Source: an uncultured Clostridia bacterium (GTDB lineage Bacteria > Bacillota > Clostridia > Christensenellales > Borkfalkiaceae). From it: a DNA stretch of 64,000 bases. Every line of letters starts with the position of its first letter. Position 1 is the first letter of the stretch. Below, in pieces: positions 23,761 to 31,700 of this stretch. The stretch covers positions 1 through 64,000 of the forward strand of contig CALVUR010000004.1 in the NCBI GenBank assembly GCA_944363645.1, in the 5' to 3' direction. A program made the translations under genes and the position numbers. The notes beneath the pieces are model-generated. The model was not told the origin of the DNA. It ran no database searches and was given only the letters and a program-made list of their open reading frames with translations.

Positions 23761-23789
23761 ATTATATCATAACTTTAACTAATTATCAA
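23761..23789 (-). promoter_or_regulatory. Sigma-A promoter of the SPFH gene cluster
   Basis: TTGATA (23784-23789), 17-bp spacer, TATAAT (23761-23766), the -10 also preceded by TG. It does not resemble a SigW-type promoter, which drives the B. subtilis ydjGHI genes. Confidence 0.75.
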
Positions 23790-23941
23790 TAATTTTAACA
23801 TATATATTTATAATTTATAATTTAAGCGCACGTTGTATGATAAATTTATGTTTTTTACTTTATTTTTATTTGTGGCTAAAATAAAGCAAAATTTATCTAC
23901 TTTTTTTATAACTTTAACGCAAAAAAACGAGAAAATTTGAT

Positions 23942-23979
23942 AAAAAGTCCGCCTATAAGCCCGAAATCACCACTTTTTT
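23942..23979. repeat. Palindromic element copy 14
   Basis: Full element: AAAAAGTCCG, core GCCTATAAGCCCG, arm CCACTTTTTT, between the SPFH and nadE promoters, that is upstream of both genes rather than at a 3' end. Confidence 0.9.
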
Positions 23980-24065
23980 ATTTATTTTGTAATTTTTAAA
24001 ACCGCCCAAAAACAATTTTAAAAAAGTATTTTTTGCCCTTTTAAATATTTTTTACCCTTTAAAAA

Positions 24066-24094
24066 TTGACAACATTTTTTGTAACGATTATAAT
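24066..24094 (+). promoter_or_regulatory. Sigma-A promoter of nadE
   Basis: TTGACA (24066-24071), 17-bp spacer, TATAAT (24089-24094): full consensus. Confidence 0.85.
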
Positions 24095-24132
24095 AAAAAC
24101 AGCAATATAAATTTACTTTGAGAGGATTTTAC

Positions 24133-24888
24133 ATGAAAGTCTTTAATGTAGAAAAAGCGGTAAACGACTGCGTAAAATGGATACAAGATTGGTTTAAAGA
24201 AAACGGCGACGGCTGTAATGCCATTGTTGGTATTTCTGGCGGAAAGGATAGTTCGGTTGTATCTGCGTTATGCGTAAAGGCACTTGGCAAAGACAAAGTT
24301 ATTGGTGTTTTAATGCCAAACGGCAGCCAACACGACATTGACTGTGCACACCTTTTATGCGACCATTTAAAGATTAAAAAGTACGTTTATAACATCCAAA
24401 AAATGCACGATGCCTTTTATGAAGCATTGCCCGAAGACATCACATTAAGTAGTGCATCAAAGATAAATTTATCGCCAAGAATAAGGATGACAGCACTTTA
24501 TTTTGTTGCTCAATCGTTAAACGGAAGGGTTGCAAACACCTGCAATTTAAGTGAAGATTATGTTGGTTATGCAACACGTTATGGCGACGGTGCTGGCGAC
24601 TTTTCGCCTTGCTGTAACTTCACCGTGCAAGAGATGAAAGCAATCGGCTCATATTTAGGCTTGCCACAAAGTTTGGTTGAAAAAACGCCTATTGACGGGC
24701 TTTGCGGAAAGACAGACGAAGACAATCTTGGCTTTACCTATTTAACACTTGATAATTATATCCGTTATAACATAAAGCCTGACGAAAAGACTTTAGAAAG
24801 AATTGAACACTTGCACAAAATCAATTTATTTAAACTTGAACATATGAAGTCTTTTAAGTTTGATATGGAAGATTATTATAACGATTAG
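24133..24888 (+). CDS. nadE: NAD synthetase, ammonia-dependent type
   Basis: Adenylates nicotinate adenine dinucleotide and amidates it to NAD. The 251-aa length matches the short form without a glutaminase domain, so it should use free ammonia. ATP-pyrophosphatase P-loop SGGKDSS is near residue 38; NTCNLSEDYVGYATRYGDGAGDFSP near 140 gives the substrate and metal site, and the KTDEDNLGFTY stretch near 200 the flexible loop. The ATG at 24133 follows GAGAGGA; a TTG at 24118 precedes the binding site and is less likely. Confidence 0.94.
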   Translation: MKVFNVEKAVNDCVKWIQDWFKENGDGCNAIVGISGGKDSSVVSALCVKALGKDKVIGVLMPNGSQHDIDCAHLLCDHLKIKKYVYNIQKMHDAFYEALPEDITLSSASKINLSPRIRMTALYFVAQSLNGRVANTCNLSEDYVGYATRYGDGAGDFSPCCNFTVQEMKAIGSYLGLPQSLVEKTPIDGLCGKTDEDNLGFTYLTLDNYIRYNIKPDEKTLERIEHLHKINLFKLEHMKSFKFDMEDYYND

Positions 24889-24913
24889 TACCCCCTATTA
24901 ACCAAAAAATATT

Positions 24914-24941
24914 AAAAAACCGACCTATAGGCCGGTTTTTT
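24914..24941 (+). terminator. Terminator of nadE, built on the palindromic core (copy 15)
   Basis: AAAAAACCG-A-CCTATAGG-C-CGGTTTTTT: symmetric stem with one mismatch, T-run, 25 bp after nadE. It shares the CCTATAGG centre and CCGACC/GGTCGG half of the dispersed element. Confidence 0.8.
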
Positions 24942-25089
24942 CTTTTTTATAAGTTTTACACTATGGCTTATATAAAACTTTTTTTTACAAAGTTTCAAGG
25001 TAAAATTTTAAAGTTCATAATAATATGCCCTCTAAAAAATTACCTTGAATGGGGATGATGAGGATACTTATATAATCACAAATATAAGT
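24942..25089. other. Gap between nadE and the feo operon end
   Basis: AT-rich. An 8-bp inverted repeat CAAGGTAA / TTACCTTG (24996-25003, 25040-25047) and a weak hairpin ACTTATA / TATAAGT (about 25066-25089) next to the end of the feo operon were seen; the latter may help termination. Confidence 0.35.
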
Positions 25090-25251
25090 CTACTTTGTAT
25101 CTTTTTTGGGCGGTTTGCAGTTTTTACAAGCCGAACAGCAACCGCAACAGCCCGAGCATGAACTACCCTTTTTGCGCTTTATTAAATTGAGCGTAACGAC
25201 CGTTACGAAAAATGCAACGACTAAAACAATAACTACAATTTCCCACCACAT
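25090..25251 (-). CDS. FeoB-associated Cys-rich membrane protein
   Basis: 53-aa protein read from the minus strand, ATG at 25251, 3 bp after the feoB stop. One N-terminal transmembrane helix (WWEIVVIVLVVAFFVTVV) is followed by KRKK and a tail holding seven Cys between residues 32 and 45 (CSGCCGCCSACKNC). This is the plan of the FeoB-associated Cys-rich family found directly downstream of feoB in Firmicutes; its role in ferrous-iron handling is not established. Too short for ordinary ORF calling. Confidence 0.9.
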   Translation of the reverse strand: MWWEIVVIVLVVAFFVTVVTLNLIKRKKGSSCSGCCGCCSACKNCKPPKKDTK

Positions 25252-25254
25252 AGT

Positions 25255-27813
25255 CTAACCTCTTTTAGAAAATTTTATTTTGCCCTTGTTTACCAAAACG
25301 ATAATGGCGATTGCAACTGCCCATAAAACGGCGAAGATAAATGCTGTCCACCACCAAGAGCCGATAATGTAAATGCTTGCCGATACAATATATGAAGTGA
25401 TTATCCAGAATATAAGCGTACCGTTGAAGCCTTTTTTGCTATTGAGTTCTGCCTTTGCTGTTGCAACTGCTGCAAAGCAAGGAATGGTTGTCATGTTGAA
25501 TGCGATGAATGATAAAAGTGCGGGAACGGTAATGTTGGTTGCAGAAATCATTTGCATAACAGCAGAAACACCGCCGTCCGTTTCGGTATCAATTATCGCA
25601 CCAGCGATACAGCCAGCCAAAGTGCCGAATGTTGCGATTACGTTTTCTTTAGCGATAAGACCCGTGATTGCAGCAACAACGAACACCCAGCCCCAAGAAC
25701 CAAGTTGACTGCCAAAGCCGAGTGGTGTAAAGATTGGTTGAAGTAAACCACCGATACCAGCCAAAATACTTTCATTCATTTGTTCGTCGCCAATAAATTG
25801 CCAATTAAATGTAAAGTGAGAGATGAACCAAATGAAGATTGTGGAAGCCAAAATGATTGTAAATGCTTTTTTGACAAAGTGTTTTGTCTTGTCCCAAAGG
25901 TGTAACATCAAATTTTTTACACCCGGTAAGCGGTATGTAGGAAGTTCCATGATAAATGGTGGAACGTCCCCTTTCATAACGGTGTTGCGCATTAAAATAA
26001 CGCTTACGATAGCAACGATAATACCGATTAAGTACATAGAATATGTAATTACGTCAGCGTTACCTGCACCAGCAAAAGTAATGATACCGCCGGCAACAGC
26101 CGTCAAGATAGGTAATTTTGCACCGCAACTGAAGAAAGGAATAACCCTGATTGTTGCTGTTCTTTCGTTTTCGTCAGCGAGTGTACGTGTATTAACCATT
26201 GCAGGTACTGAGCAACCAAAGCCCATGATCATAGGCATAAATGCACGACCTGAAAGACCAAATTTTCTAAAGATTCTGTCCAAAATGAATGCTACACGTG
26301 CCATGTAACCGCTGTCTTCTAAGATTGAGAAGAATAAAAAGAGTACCAAAATTTGTGGTAAGAATGACATTACAGCAAACAAACCGCCTAAAATACCGTC
26401 TACAAGCAAGCCTTGAAGCCAATCGCTTGCACCAGCCATTGCTAAACCTTCACTTGCGCAAGTTGACAAAAATGCGGTAAAGGTATCTAAAGTGTTAAAT
26501 AAAATTACGCCCGGCGAGAATACGCTTTCTTCATAGCCAAAGAAAGTGTTGATTGTAACACCGCTACTGAATTCGTCAATACCGCTGTCGAACACAATTT
26601 GGTATTCGCCATCGACATTTTCAATGGTAACGGGCCACTTTGCGCCCTCTTTAGCGTAATATTTTTGATCGCTTACGGTGTCTTCTAAATAAACCAACTC
26701 GCCATTTTCGGTAAATACATAGGGTACAACTTCCAATGCGGTGAGTTCGCCCTCTTCGAAAACAGGTGTAACCAATTCGCCGTCTTCGTTATAGTAATTA
26801 AGCGACGTATCGTAATCTTCGGTAAGGGTGATTTGGTTGCCGTTTACATCGTACGCAACAACTTCTTTATCGAAAACGCCCATTGCGCCCAGATAAAATA
26901 GGTCTTCAGAGAATGTTAAGTGGAAGATCATGAACAAAATTACCAAAAAGATGGGGATACCCCAAACCTTGTGTGTAAGTACACGGTCGATTTTGTCTGA
27001 TTTTGTAACCTTTACCTTATCAGTTTCGACAGGTTTTTCCTTTACAACCACTGTAGAGTAGTTTTTGGAAATGTATTTATACCTTGCGTCGGCAACGATT
27101 GCTTCAAAATCGCTACCAAAGTCCTTATCGTTAAAGGTCTTTTTGAATTCTTCAACCATAACGGTGGAAGATGGATGCGCTTTTACTTCAAGCTCGTCAA
27201 GTTCAACCAACTTAATTGCGTGGAAAAGTGAATTTTTTACACCTTGACCTTCAAGCGCAATTTTGCAGTCGCCTATTAAGTGGATGAGTGAAGTGCCTTC
27301 TAAAACGGTTGTACCCTTGCGTTTTAATTTTGATGCTTCGTAAGCCCTTTGCATAAGTTCATCTAAGTTTGTTTCTTTAAGGGCGGAAATTGTTACGACA
27401 GGGATACCCATCTTTTCTTCTAAACGCTTTGCATCGATTTTATTGCCCTGCTTTTCGACTTCGTCGATCATGTTGAGTGCAATAACCATAGGTACGTCGA
27501 TTTCCATAATTTGAGTTGTCAAGTATAAGTTACGCTCTAAATTGGTGGCGTCAACGATATTGATAACTAAATCTGGCGACTCGTCAATAATGTAGTTACG
27601 TGCAATAACTTCTTCTGGGGTGTAAGGTGAAAGTGAGTAAATGCCGGGAAGATCCACAATGTTGATAGGTTGCTCGCATTTTTTGTAAACGCCTTCACGC
27701 TTATCAACGGTAACGCCCGGCCAGTTGCCTACATGCGCCGTAGACCCTGTTAATGCGTTAAATAAAGTTGTCTTACCGCAGTTAGGATTACCTGCTAAAC
27801 AAAAATTTATCAT
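25255..27813 (-). CDS. feoB: Ferrous iron transporter FeoB with large extracytoplasmic insert
   Basis: Inner-membrane Fe(II) transporter of 852 aa. The N-terminal G-protein domain shows GNPNCGKTT (G1, near 8), the DLPGIYSLSPYT G3/switch region near 55 and ALNMIDE (G4) near 118. After the helical spacer, gate motifs of the membrane part include GFGCSVPAM near 522 and FFSCGAKLP near 550. Between the first transmembrane helix (about 285-300) and FSPGVILF (about 431) lies an acidic, Asn/Tyr-rich insert of about 115 residues not usual in FeoB; it explains the large size. It overlaps feoA by 4 bp. Confidence 0.95.
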   Translation of the reverse strand: MINFCLAGNPNCGKTTLFNALTGSTAHVGNWPGVTVDKREGVYKKCEQPINIVDLPGIYSLSPYTPEEVIARNYIIDESPDLVINIVDATNLERNLYLTTQIMEIDVPMVIALNMIDEVEKQGNKIDAKRLEEKMGIPVVTISALKETNLDELMQRAYEASKLKRKGTTVLEGTSLIHLIGDCKIALEGQGVKNSLFHAIKLVELDELEVKAHPSSTVMVEEFKKTFNDKDFGSDFEAIVADARYKYISKNYSTVVVKEKPVETDKVKVTKSDKIDRVLTHKVWGIPIFLVILFMIFHLTFSEDLFYLGAMGVFDKEVVAYDVNGNQITLTEDYDTSLNYYNEDGELVTPVFEEGELTALEVVPYVFTENGELVYLEDTVSDQKYYAKEGAKWPVTIENVDGEYQIVFDSGIDEFSSGVTINTFFGYEESVFSPGVILFNTLDTFTAFLSTCASEGLAMAGASDWLQGLLVDGILGGLFAVMSFLPQILVLFLFFSILEDSGYMARVAFILDRIFRKFGLSGRAFMPMIMGFGCSVPAMVNTRTLADENERTATIRVIPFFSCGAKLPILTAVAGGIITFAGAGNADVITYSMYLIGIIVAIVSVILMRNTVMKGDVPPFIMELPTYRLPGVKNLMLHLWDKTKHFVKKAFTIILASTIFIWFISHFTFNWQFIGDEQMNESILAGIGGLLQPIFTPLGFGSQLGSWGWVFVVAAITGLIAKENVIATFGTLAGCIAGAIIDTETDGGVSAVMQMISATNITVPALLSFIAFNMTTIPCFAAVATAKAELNSKKGFNGTLIFWIITSYIVSASIYIIGSWWWTAFIFAVLWAVAIAIIVLVNKGKIKFSKRG

Positions 27814-28037
27814 AAAACCTCCGTTAAAACTTGTTCGGCTTCAATTTTTCTTAAACTTAGTTCATAGCCACGAATGGTTACCTGAATGGGATCGCCAAGT
27901 GGCGCACGCTTTTTTAAATAAACTTCTGCACCGGGCGTAACACCCATGTCGAAAAGTCTGCGTCTAATTTTGGGCTCACCCGTAACAGAACGAACTACAC
28001 CCTTTTCACCAATGTCAAATTCGCTTAACTTTTTCAT
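27810..28037 (-). CDS. feoA: FeoA, SH3-like partner of FeoB
   Basis: 75-aa cytosolic SH3-like protein: KLSEFDIGEKGVVRSV, RRLFDMGVTPGAEVYLKKRAP and the family ending PIQVTIRGYELSLRKIEAEQV. It is required for FeoB activity in enterobacteria. Its stop overlaps the feoB start by 4 bp (ATGA). Confidence 0.93.
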   Translation of the reverse strand: MKKLSEFDIGEKGVVRSVTGEPKIRRRLFDMGVTPGAEVYLKKRAPLGDPIQVTIRGYELSLRKIEAEQVLTEVL

Positions 28038-28084
28038 AATTTTTGGATACCTTCCTTTTATCTATGCTTTTTAAAAAATTAAAT

Positions 28085-28297
28085 TTATATCACCATGATT
28101 TTTGTGGCAAGTGCTTTGTCAAGCGCAAGTCGTCCGTCTTTTACCTGTAAAATCACACTGCCACCGCTTGAACTAAGCACGATTAACTGTGAATTGATTG
28201 TAATACCTAAACTTTCTAAATGCTTTTTTGTCCTTTCGTCAGTAAGTATCTTTATTACCTTTACATCTTTGCCGATTGGCGCAATTACTATTGGCAT
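28085..28297 (-). CDS. feoA: Second FeoA-domain protein
   Basis: 70 aa, first gene of the feo operon. It follows the FeoA fold pattern, weakly: MPIVIAPIGKDVKVIKI, HLESLGITINSQLIVLSS and SVILQVKDGRLALDKALATKI. The ATG at 28297 is preceded by AAAGGGGATG; the open frame extends upstream to a GTG at 28384, which lies at the transcription start region and is discarded. Two unequal FeoA proteins with one FeoB is common in Clostridia. Confidence 0.85.
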   Translation of the reverse strand: MPIVIAPIGKDVKVIKILTDERTKKHLESLGITINSQLIVLSSSGGSVILQVKDGRLALDKALATKIMVI

Positions 28298-28343
28298 ATT
28301 TTTTACATCCCCTTTAAAAAATTTTGACTGAAATTTTGCAAAT

Positions 28344-28359
28344 ATGAAATTTGTTTCAT
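28344..28359. promoter_or_regulatory. Operator-like palindrome downstream of the feo -10
   Basis: ATGAAA-TTTG-TTTCAT, within the feo leader about 10-25 nt after the predicted start site. Same architecture as the palindrome at 28411-28426. Confidence 0.55.
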
Positions 28360-28374
28360 GTTTTTGATATCCAT

Positions 28375-28403
28375 ATATTACCACCTTAAAATTTTAAAGT
28401 CAA
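28375..28403 (-). promoter_or_regulatory. Sigma-A promoter of the feo operon
   Basis: TTGACT (28398-28403), 17-bp spacer, TAATAT (28375-28380) on the minus strand; leader of about 70 nt to the first FeoA gene. Confidence 0.75.
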
Positions 28404-28410
28404 GCAAAAA

Positions 28411-28426
28411 GTGAAACATTTTTCAC
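28411..28426. promoter_or_regulatory. Operator-like palindrome upstream of the feo -35
   Basis: GTGAAA-CATT-TTTCAC, 7 bp upstream of the -35. With 28344-28359 it defines a shared consensus RTGAAA-N4-TTTCAY flanking the promoter. Confidence 0.55.
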
Positions 28427-28604
28427 ATTTTTAATAAATTTTTTTAAAATTTTTTTGCGGGGCTTTTTTTGGGGGGTAATTTTTACAATTTACGGTAAAT
28501 TTACTTGACAAAATTTGCTTACAACAAAATTTATATAAAAGGGGTAAAAATGTGGCAAAAAATATGGGCTTTAGGGGTATTTTTTCAAAAAACCCTTGAT
28601 TTTT

Positions 28605-28613
28605 TGATATAAT
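28605..28613 (+). promoter_or_regulatory. Extended -10 promoter of the tetR gene
   Basis: TG-A-TATAAT with no clear -35. Predicted start is only about 10 nt before the tetR ATG, so the mRNA would be nearly leaderless, consistent with the absence of a ribosome binding site. Confidence 0.5.
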
Positions 28614-28630
28614 TGGCTTAAAATGAATGT

Positions 28631-29227
28631 ATGGAAAAAGTTAGGCAACCAAAACAAGCACGCTCGATAGAAAAAAAGCGTAAAATAATAGATGCAAGTT
28701 ATCAACTTTTTAGCGAGGTTGGGTATTTTGGCACAAACACCGCCCAAATTGCAAAAAGGGCTGGTGTATCAACAGGCATTGTTTACGGATATTTTAGGGA
28801 TAAACGTGATATTTTGATTTGCGTTTTAGATGAATATATAAATAATGTCGCAAGCCCCATCTTTGCTGTTTTCGATAACGTTACACAACTAAATTATGAA
28901 GAACTTGTTCCAAAAATTTTGGAAGAAGCAATCGAGGCGCACAAGAAAAACAGCAAGATACACGAAGTTTTACATTCTTTAACGCCCGTTGATGACCTTG
29001 TAAGAAAGGCTTTTATCGACCAAGAAGATATGATTACGGAAAAGTTTGCACAAAAGTTGAGCGAGCACGGCGCAAAAACGCAGGGCTTAAATGAAAAGGT
29101 GCATTTAAGCATGAATGTAATACAGTCTTTTTGCCATGAATATGTGTTTGATTCACATAGTTATATTGACTATGATTATATGAAAACTTTGGTTTGCAAT
29201 ATCATAATTGGTTTATTTACAAAATAA
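28631..29227 (+). CDS. TetR/AcrR family transcriptional regulator
   Basis: 198 aa. The N-terminal helix-turn-helix (about 14-60) is clear: KRKIIDASYQLFSEVGYFGT, TAQIAKRAGVSTGIVYGYF, RDKRDIL. The C-terminal ligand-binding part is generic. It is transcribed away from the feo operon with about 330 bp between the two coding regions. Whether it controls feo, itself or other genes is not shown. No good ribosome binding site precedes the ATG. Confidence 0.92.
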   Translation: MEKVRQPKQARSIEKKRKIIDASYQLFSEVGYFGTNTAQIAKRAGVSTGIVYGYFRDKRDILICVLDEYINNVASPIFAVFDNVTQLNYEELVPKILEEAIEAHKKNSKIHEVLHSLTPVDDLVRKAFIDQEDMITEKFAQKLSEHGAKTQGLNEKVHLSMNVIQSFCHEYVFDSHSYIDYDYMKTLVCNIIIGLFTK

Positions 29228-29256
29228 AAAAACGCACTTTTTTAAGTGCGTTTTTT
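29226..29256 (+). terminator. Terminator of tetR
   Basis: Stem AACGCACTT / AAGTGCGTT with T-runs, immediately after the stop codon. Confidence 0.9.
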
Positions 29257-29280
29257 CTTTTTCACCACTTGATATTATAT

Positions 29281-29308
29281 AAAAAAACCGGCCTATAGGT
29301 CGGTTTTT
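29281..29308. terminator. Second hairpin built on the palindromic core (copy 16)
   Basis: AAAACCGGCCTATAGGTCGG followed by TTTTT, between the convergent tetR and VWA-lipoprotein genes. Near mirror image of the hairpin after nadE. Confidence 0.75.
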
Positions 29309-29349
29309 CAATTATTTAGAGTTGTTTTATGTTTTTAAGACACTTTAAT

Positions 29350-30801
29350 TTATACCCTTTCTTTTAAGTATATTGTGATATTTTCTTCTGGCATGGTAAA
29401 CTTAAATTTTATAAAATTCCTATCTTTATTTTCTTCAATTGTGAACATAAGTTCGCCATAAGATAAAAGTGTGTCGCCACAATATAAATCCATCATTATA
29501 TCGTTATATTCAACATTAAAACTTACTTCTTGACCAGCCATATAATGCCCCGACAAACCGTAAAACAAAATGTCTTTATTACTTGTATCAACGGTTATAC
29601 TGTAATAAGTGTTGTTATCATACCAAACGGGGGCTTCAAAAGTACCGGTGTAATAACCTTTTACAAGCCTAACCATCATGTCGTTCAATTTTTCAATTAC
29701 TACATTAGGTAGTTCTGGGTCTAAATGGCTGTTGCCAATACCGGAATGGTCTGTGATAAAGCAGAAAGTACCGCCTGTGATCAAGGCAGTTTGCCTTGTA
29801 ACGTATTCGGTAAAAAGATCCGCACCGCTTGCCAAAACAGGACAAACCCTTACACCTTTTTCTTGAAGTTTATTTAATGCTGAACGGTAAACTGTTTCGT
29901 AAGATTGACCATTATGTGGTGGGGCGTCGTGCAAATGGAATATAATTTTTGTGGAATTTGTTGACCATTGCTGTTCGCTTGCAATTTTTAAGGCTTCGTC
30001 AACGGCTTCTTCGTAATCACCACCGCCTTCTGCAACTTGATTAGATATGTTTTTAATATGCTTTTCTAAATTTTCTTTTTTTGTAACATCTAAAAAATCA
30101 TAGTAATCAAAGGGCACTTTGTCATCTTTATCCTTATAAAATAACAATGCCAAATTTAAAGTAACATCTTCAAAAGCATCGCTTATACTTGTTACAACCG
30201 AACTTAATTCATCCCTTAAATACGACAATTCATCACCCATAGAGCCTGTTATATCAACAACGAACATCAATTCGATAAGGGTATGTTTTTGTTCGCCAGC
30301 CATTTCAACTGTCATGTCGGCACTATCGACCTTTACATTTTTTGTTTGGTCGCCACTTTGAATGGTAATAGTATAATCTTTATTTTCTTGATAACCAAAC
30401 AAATATGCAACGCCGTTTGAGTTTGTTTGTGCCCTATTTATAACCGTACCATCGCTTGCGTTTAAGGTAACATTTGCATTGCTTAAAACGCCATCACCAT
30501 TTGTTACGGTAAGTTTTAAACGCTGTAAAGTATTAAACTGCCATAACTGCTTTTCTGCAAGTTCATAAAACTTTTCACCTTGTTCAAAAAGCGATTTATA
30601 CGCATCATAATATATATTATCGTCGTATGCGCCAGCGGTCATTCTTCCACCATTTCCGCCATTTGCATCACTGCCGCTTGACGAATCGATTCCAGGCACA
30701 CCGCCAGACGGAAAACCGCCTGCATCTAATGAAGCACCACTGCAAGCCGTTAAAAAAGTTAAGCAAAGGATAAAACAAAAAATTGTTATAACTTTTTTCA
30801 T
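29350..30801 (-). CDS. VWA-domain surface lipoprotein
   Basis: 483-aa secreted lipoprotein: signal MKKVITIFCFILCLTF, lipobox LTAC, then a Ser/Gly-rich linker. Residues about 85-160 look like an Ig-like/carboxypeptidase-regulatory repeat (LTVTNGDGVLSNANVTLNAS). The von Willebrand A domain starts near 175 with ELMFVVDITGSMGDEL; its metal site is the DxTGS variant rather than DxSxS, and DAPPHNGQSY near 290 completes it. The ATG at 30801 is preceded by AGAGGTG; a GTG 9 bp upstream overlaps that site. Likely binds an extracellular protein or wall component; partner unknown. Confidence 0.88.
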   Translation of the reverse strand: MKKVITIFCFILCLTFLTACSGASLDAGGFPSGGVPGIDSSSGSDANGGNGGRMTAGAYDDNIYYDAYKSLFEQGEKFYELAEKQLWQFNTLQRLKLTVTNGDGVLSNANVTLNASDGTVINRAQTNSNGVAYLFGYQENKDYTITIQSGDQTKNVKVDSADMTVEMAGEQKHTLIELMFVVDITGSMGDELSYLRDELSSVVTSISDAFEDVTLNLALLFYKDKDDKVPFDYYDFLDVTKKENLEKHIKNISNQVAEGGGDYEEAVDEALKIASEQQWSTNSTKIIFHLHDAPPHNGQSYETVYRSALNKLQEKGVRVCPVLASGADLFTEYVTRQTALITGGTFCFITDHSGIGNSHLDPELPNVVIEKLNDMMVRLVKGYYTGTFEAPVWYDNNTYYSITVDTSNKDILFYGLSGHYMAGQEVSFNVEYNDIMMDLYCGDTLLSYGELMFTIEENKDRNFIKFKFTMPEENITIYLKERV

Positions 30802-30824
30802 CTTTATCACCTCTTTTTTTCTTA

Positions 30825-30853
30825 ATTATATGAAAAGTTGATATTAAAGTCAA
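30825..30853 (-). promoter_or_regulatory. Sigma-A promoter of the VWA lipoprotein gene
   Basis: TTGACT (30848-30853), 17-bp spacer, TATAAT (30825-30830) on the minus strand. Confidence 0.8.
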
Positions 30854-30915
30854 TAGTTTTTTAAAATTTGCAACTAAACGATTAGTTGAGTCAACTTTTT
30901 TTTAATATAAAACAA

Positions 30916-30945
30916 AAAAACGCAACGATTTTTTGTTGCGTTTTT
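30916..30945 (-). terminator. Terminator of mscL
   Basis: Stem AAAAACGCAAC / GTTGCGTTTTT with T-runs on both strands, downstream of mscL and beyond palindromic copy 17. Confidence 0.85.
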
Positions 30946-30950
30946 TATTT

Positions 30951-30988
30951 AAAAAGTGCGTTTAACGGGCTTATAGCCCCACTTTTTA
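30951..30988. repeat. Palindromic element copy 17, at mscL stop
   Basis: AAAAAGTGCG, core CGGGCTTATAGCCCC, arm ACTTTTT; begins 7 bp after the mscL stop codon. Confidence 0.9.
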
Positions 30989-30995
30989 TAATTTT

Positions 30996-31604
30996 TTATT
31001 CCTTAACATTTTTTTGCTTTAATTCTTGCAAAATTTCTGCTAAAAGTTTTTCAGTTGCGGTTGGTTCAACCGGTGCTGGTTCTTCAACAGGTTGTGGCAT
31101 GTTTTTCTTTGGTGCTTTATCTGGGTTGCGTTTTGTAAAACGTTTAAGCCATCTTGCTTCTGCCTTTGTTAAAGGTTCGTCCTTGTCAAGTTTTTCTTGA
31201 ACGATCTTGCAAAGTTTTTCGTTTACATGTGTAGCATCTTTTGCTTTATTGATAAACTTAACGATTAAGAAAACAACAAAAGCAATAATGATGAAGTTGA
31301 TTACTGCGTTAATGAATGCGCCCCAATCGATATAGATAGAGTTTGCTAAGTCAATAACCGTTTCACCAGCGTCGTTTGTCATGTAAGATGTCTTTAAATA
31401 GGTGTAGATACCGTCTAATGAGTTGCTACCTAAGCAAGCAGCCAACACCCAGTTAGTGACAGGCTTAATAATGTTGTTGCTGAGTGCGTTAACAATAGCA
31501 GTAAAAGCAGAACCAACGATAACGCCGACAGATAAATCAACAACATTACCACGATTGATAAATGTCTTGAATTCTTTAAAAAATTTCTTCATTTCGTTCT
31601 TCAT
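30996..31604 (-). CDS. mscL: Large-conductance mechanosensitive channel with extra C-terminal helix
   Basis: Pentameric osmotic safety valve. The first transmembrane helix is canonical (FINRGNVVDLSVGVIVGSAF near 17) and the second (AVINFIIIAFVVFLIVKFINK) lies near 100-120. At 202 aa it is longer than the usual 130-150: after TM2 there is a charged segment of about 50 residues (about 122-172, Lys/Glu-rich with LTKAEARWLKRF) before the conserved C-terminal helix (TEKLLAEILQELKQK). The periplasmic loop is also slightly long. Start codon has only a weak ribosome binding site. Confidence 0.92.
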   Translation of the reverse strand: MKNEMKKFFKEFKTFINRGNVVDLSVGVIVGSAFTAIVNALSNNIIKPVTNWVLAACLGSNSLDGIYTYLKTSYMTNDAGETVIDLANSIYIDWGAFINAVINFIIIAFVVFLIVKFINKAKDATHVNEKLCKIVQEKLDKDEPLTKAEARWLKRFTKRNPDKAPKKNMPQPVEEPAPVEPTATEKLLAEILQELKQKNVKE

Positions 31605-31654
31605 TTTTATTTTTTTTATTAAATTTTTTAATTGATTTTGTCTTTTAAACTTTG

Positions 31655-31692
31655 AAAAAGTCCGCCTATAAGCCGATTAACGGCTATTTTTT
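31655..31692. repeat. Palindromic element copy 18, at argS stop
   Basis: AAAAAGTCCG, core GCCTATAAGCCG, divergent right half ending in a T-run; begins 8 bp after the argS stop codon. Confidence 0.8.
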
Positions 31693-31700
31693 AAATTTAG

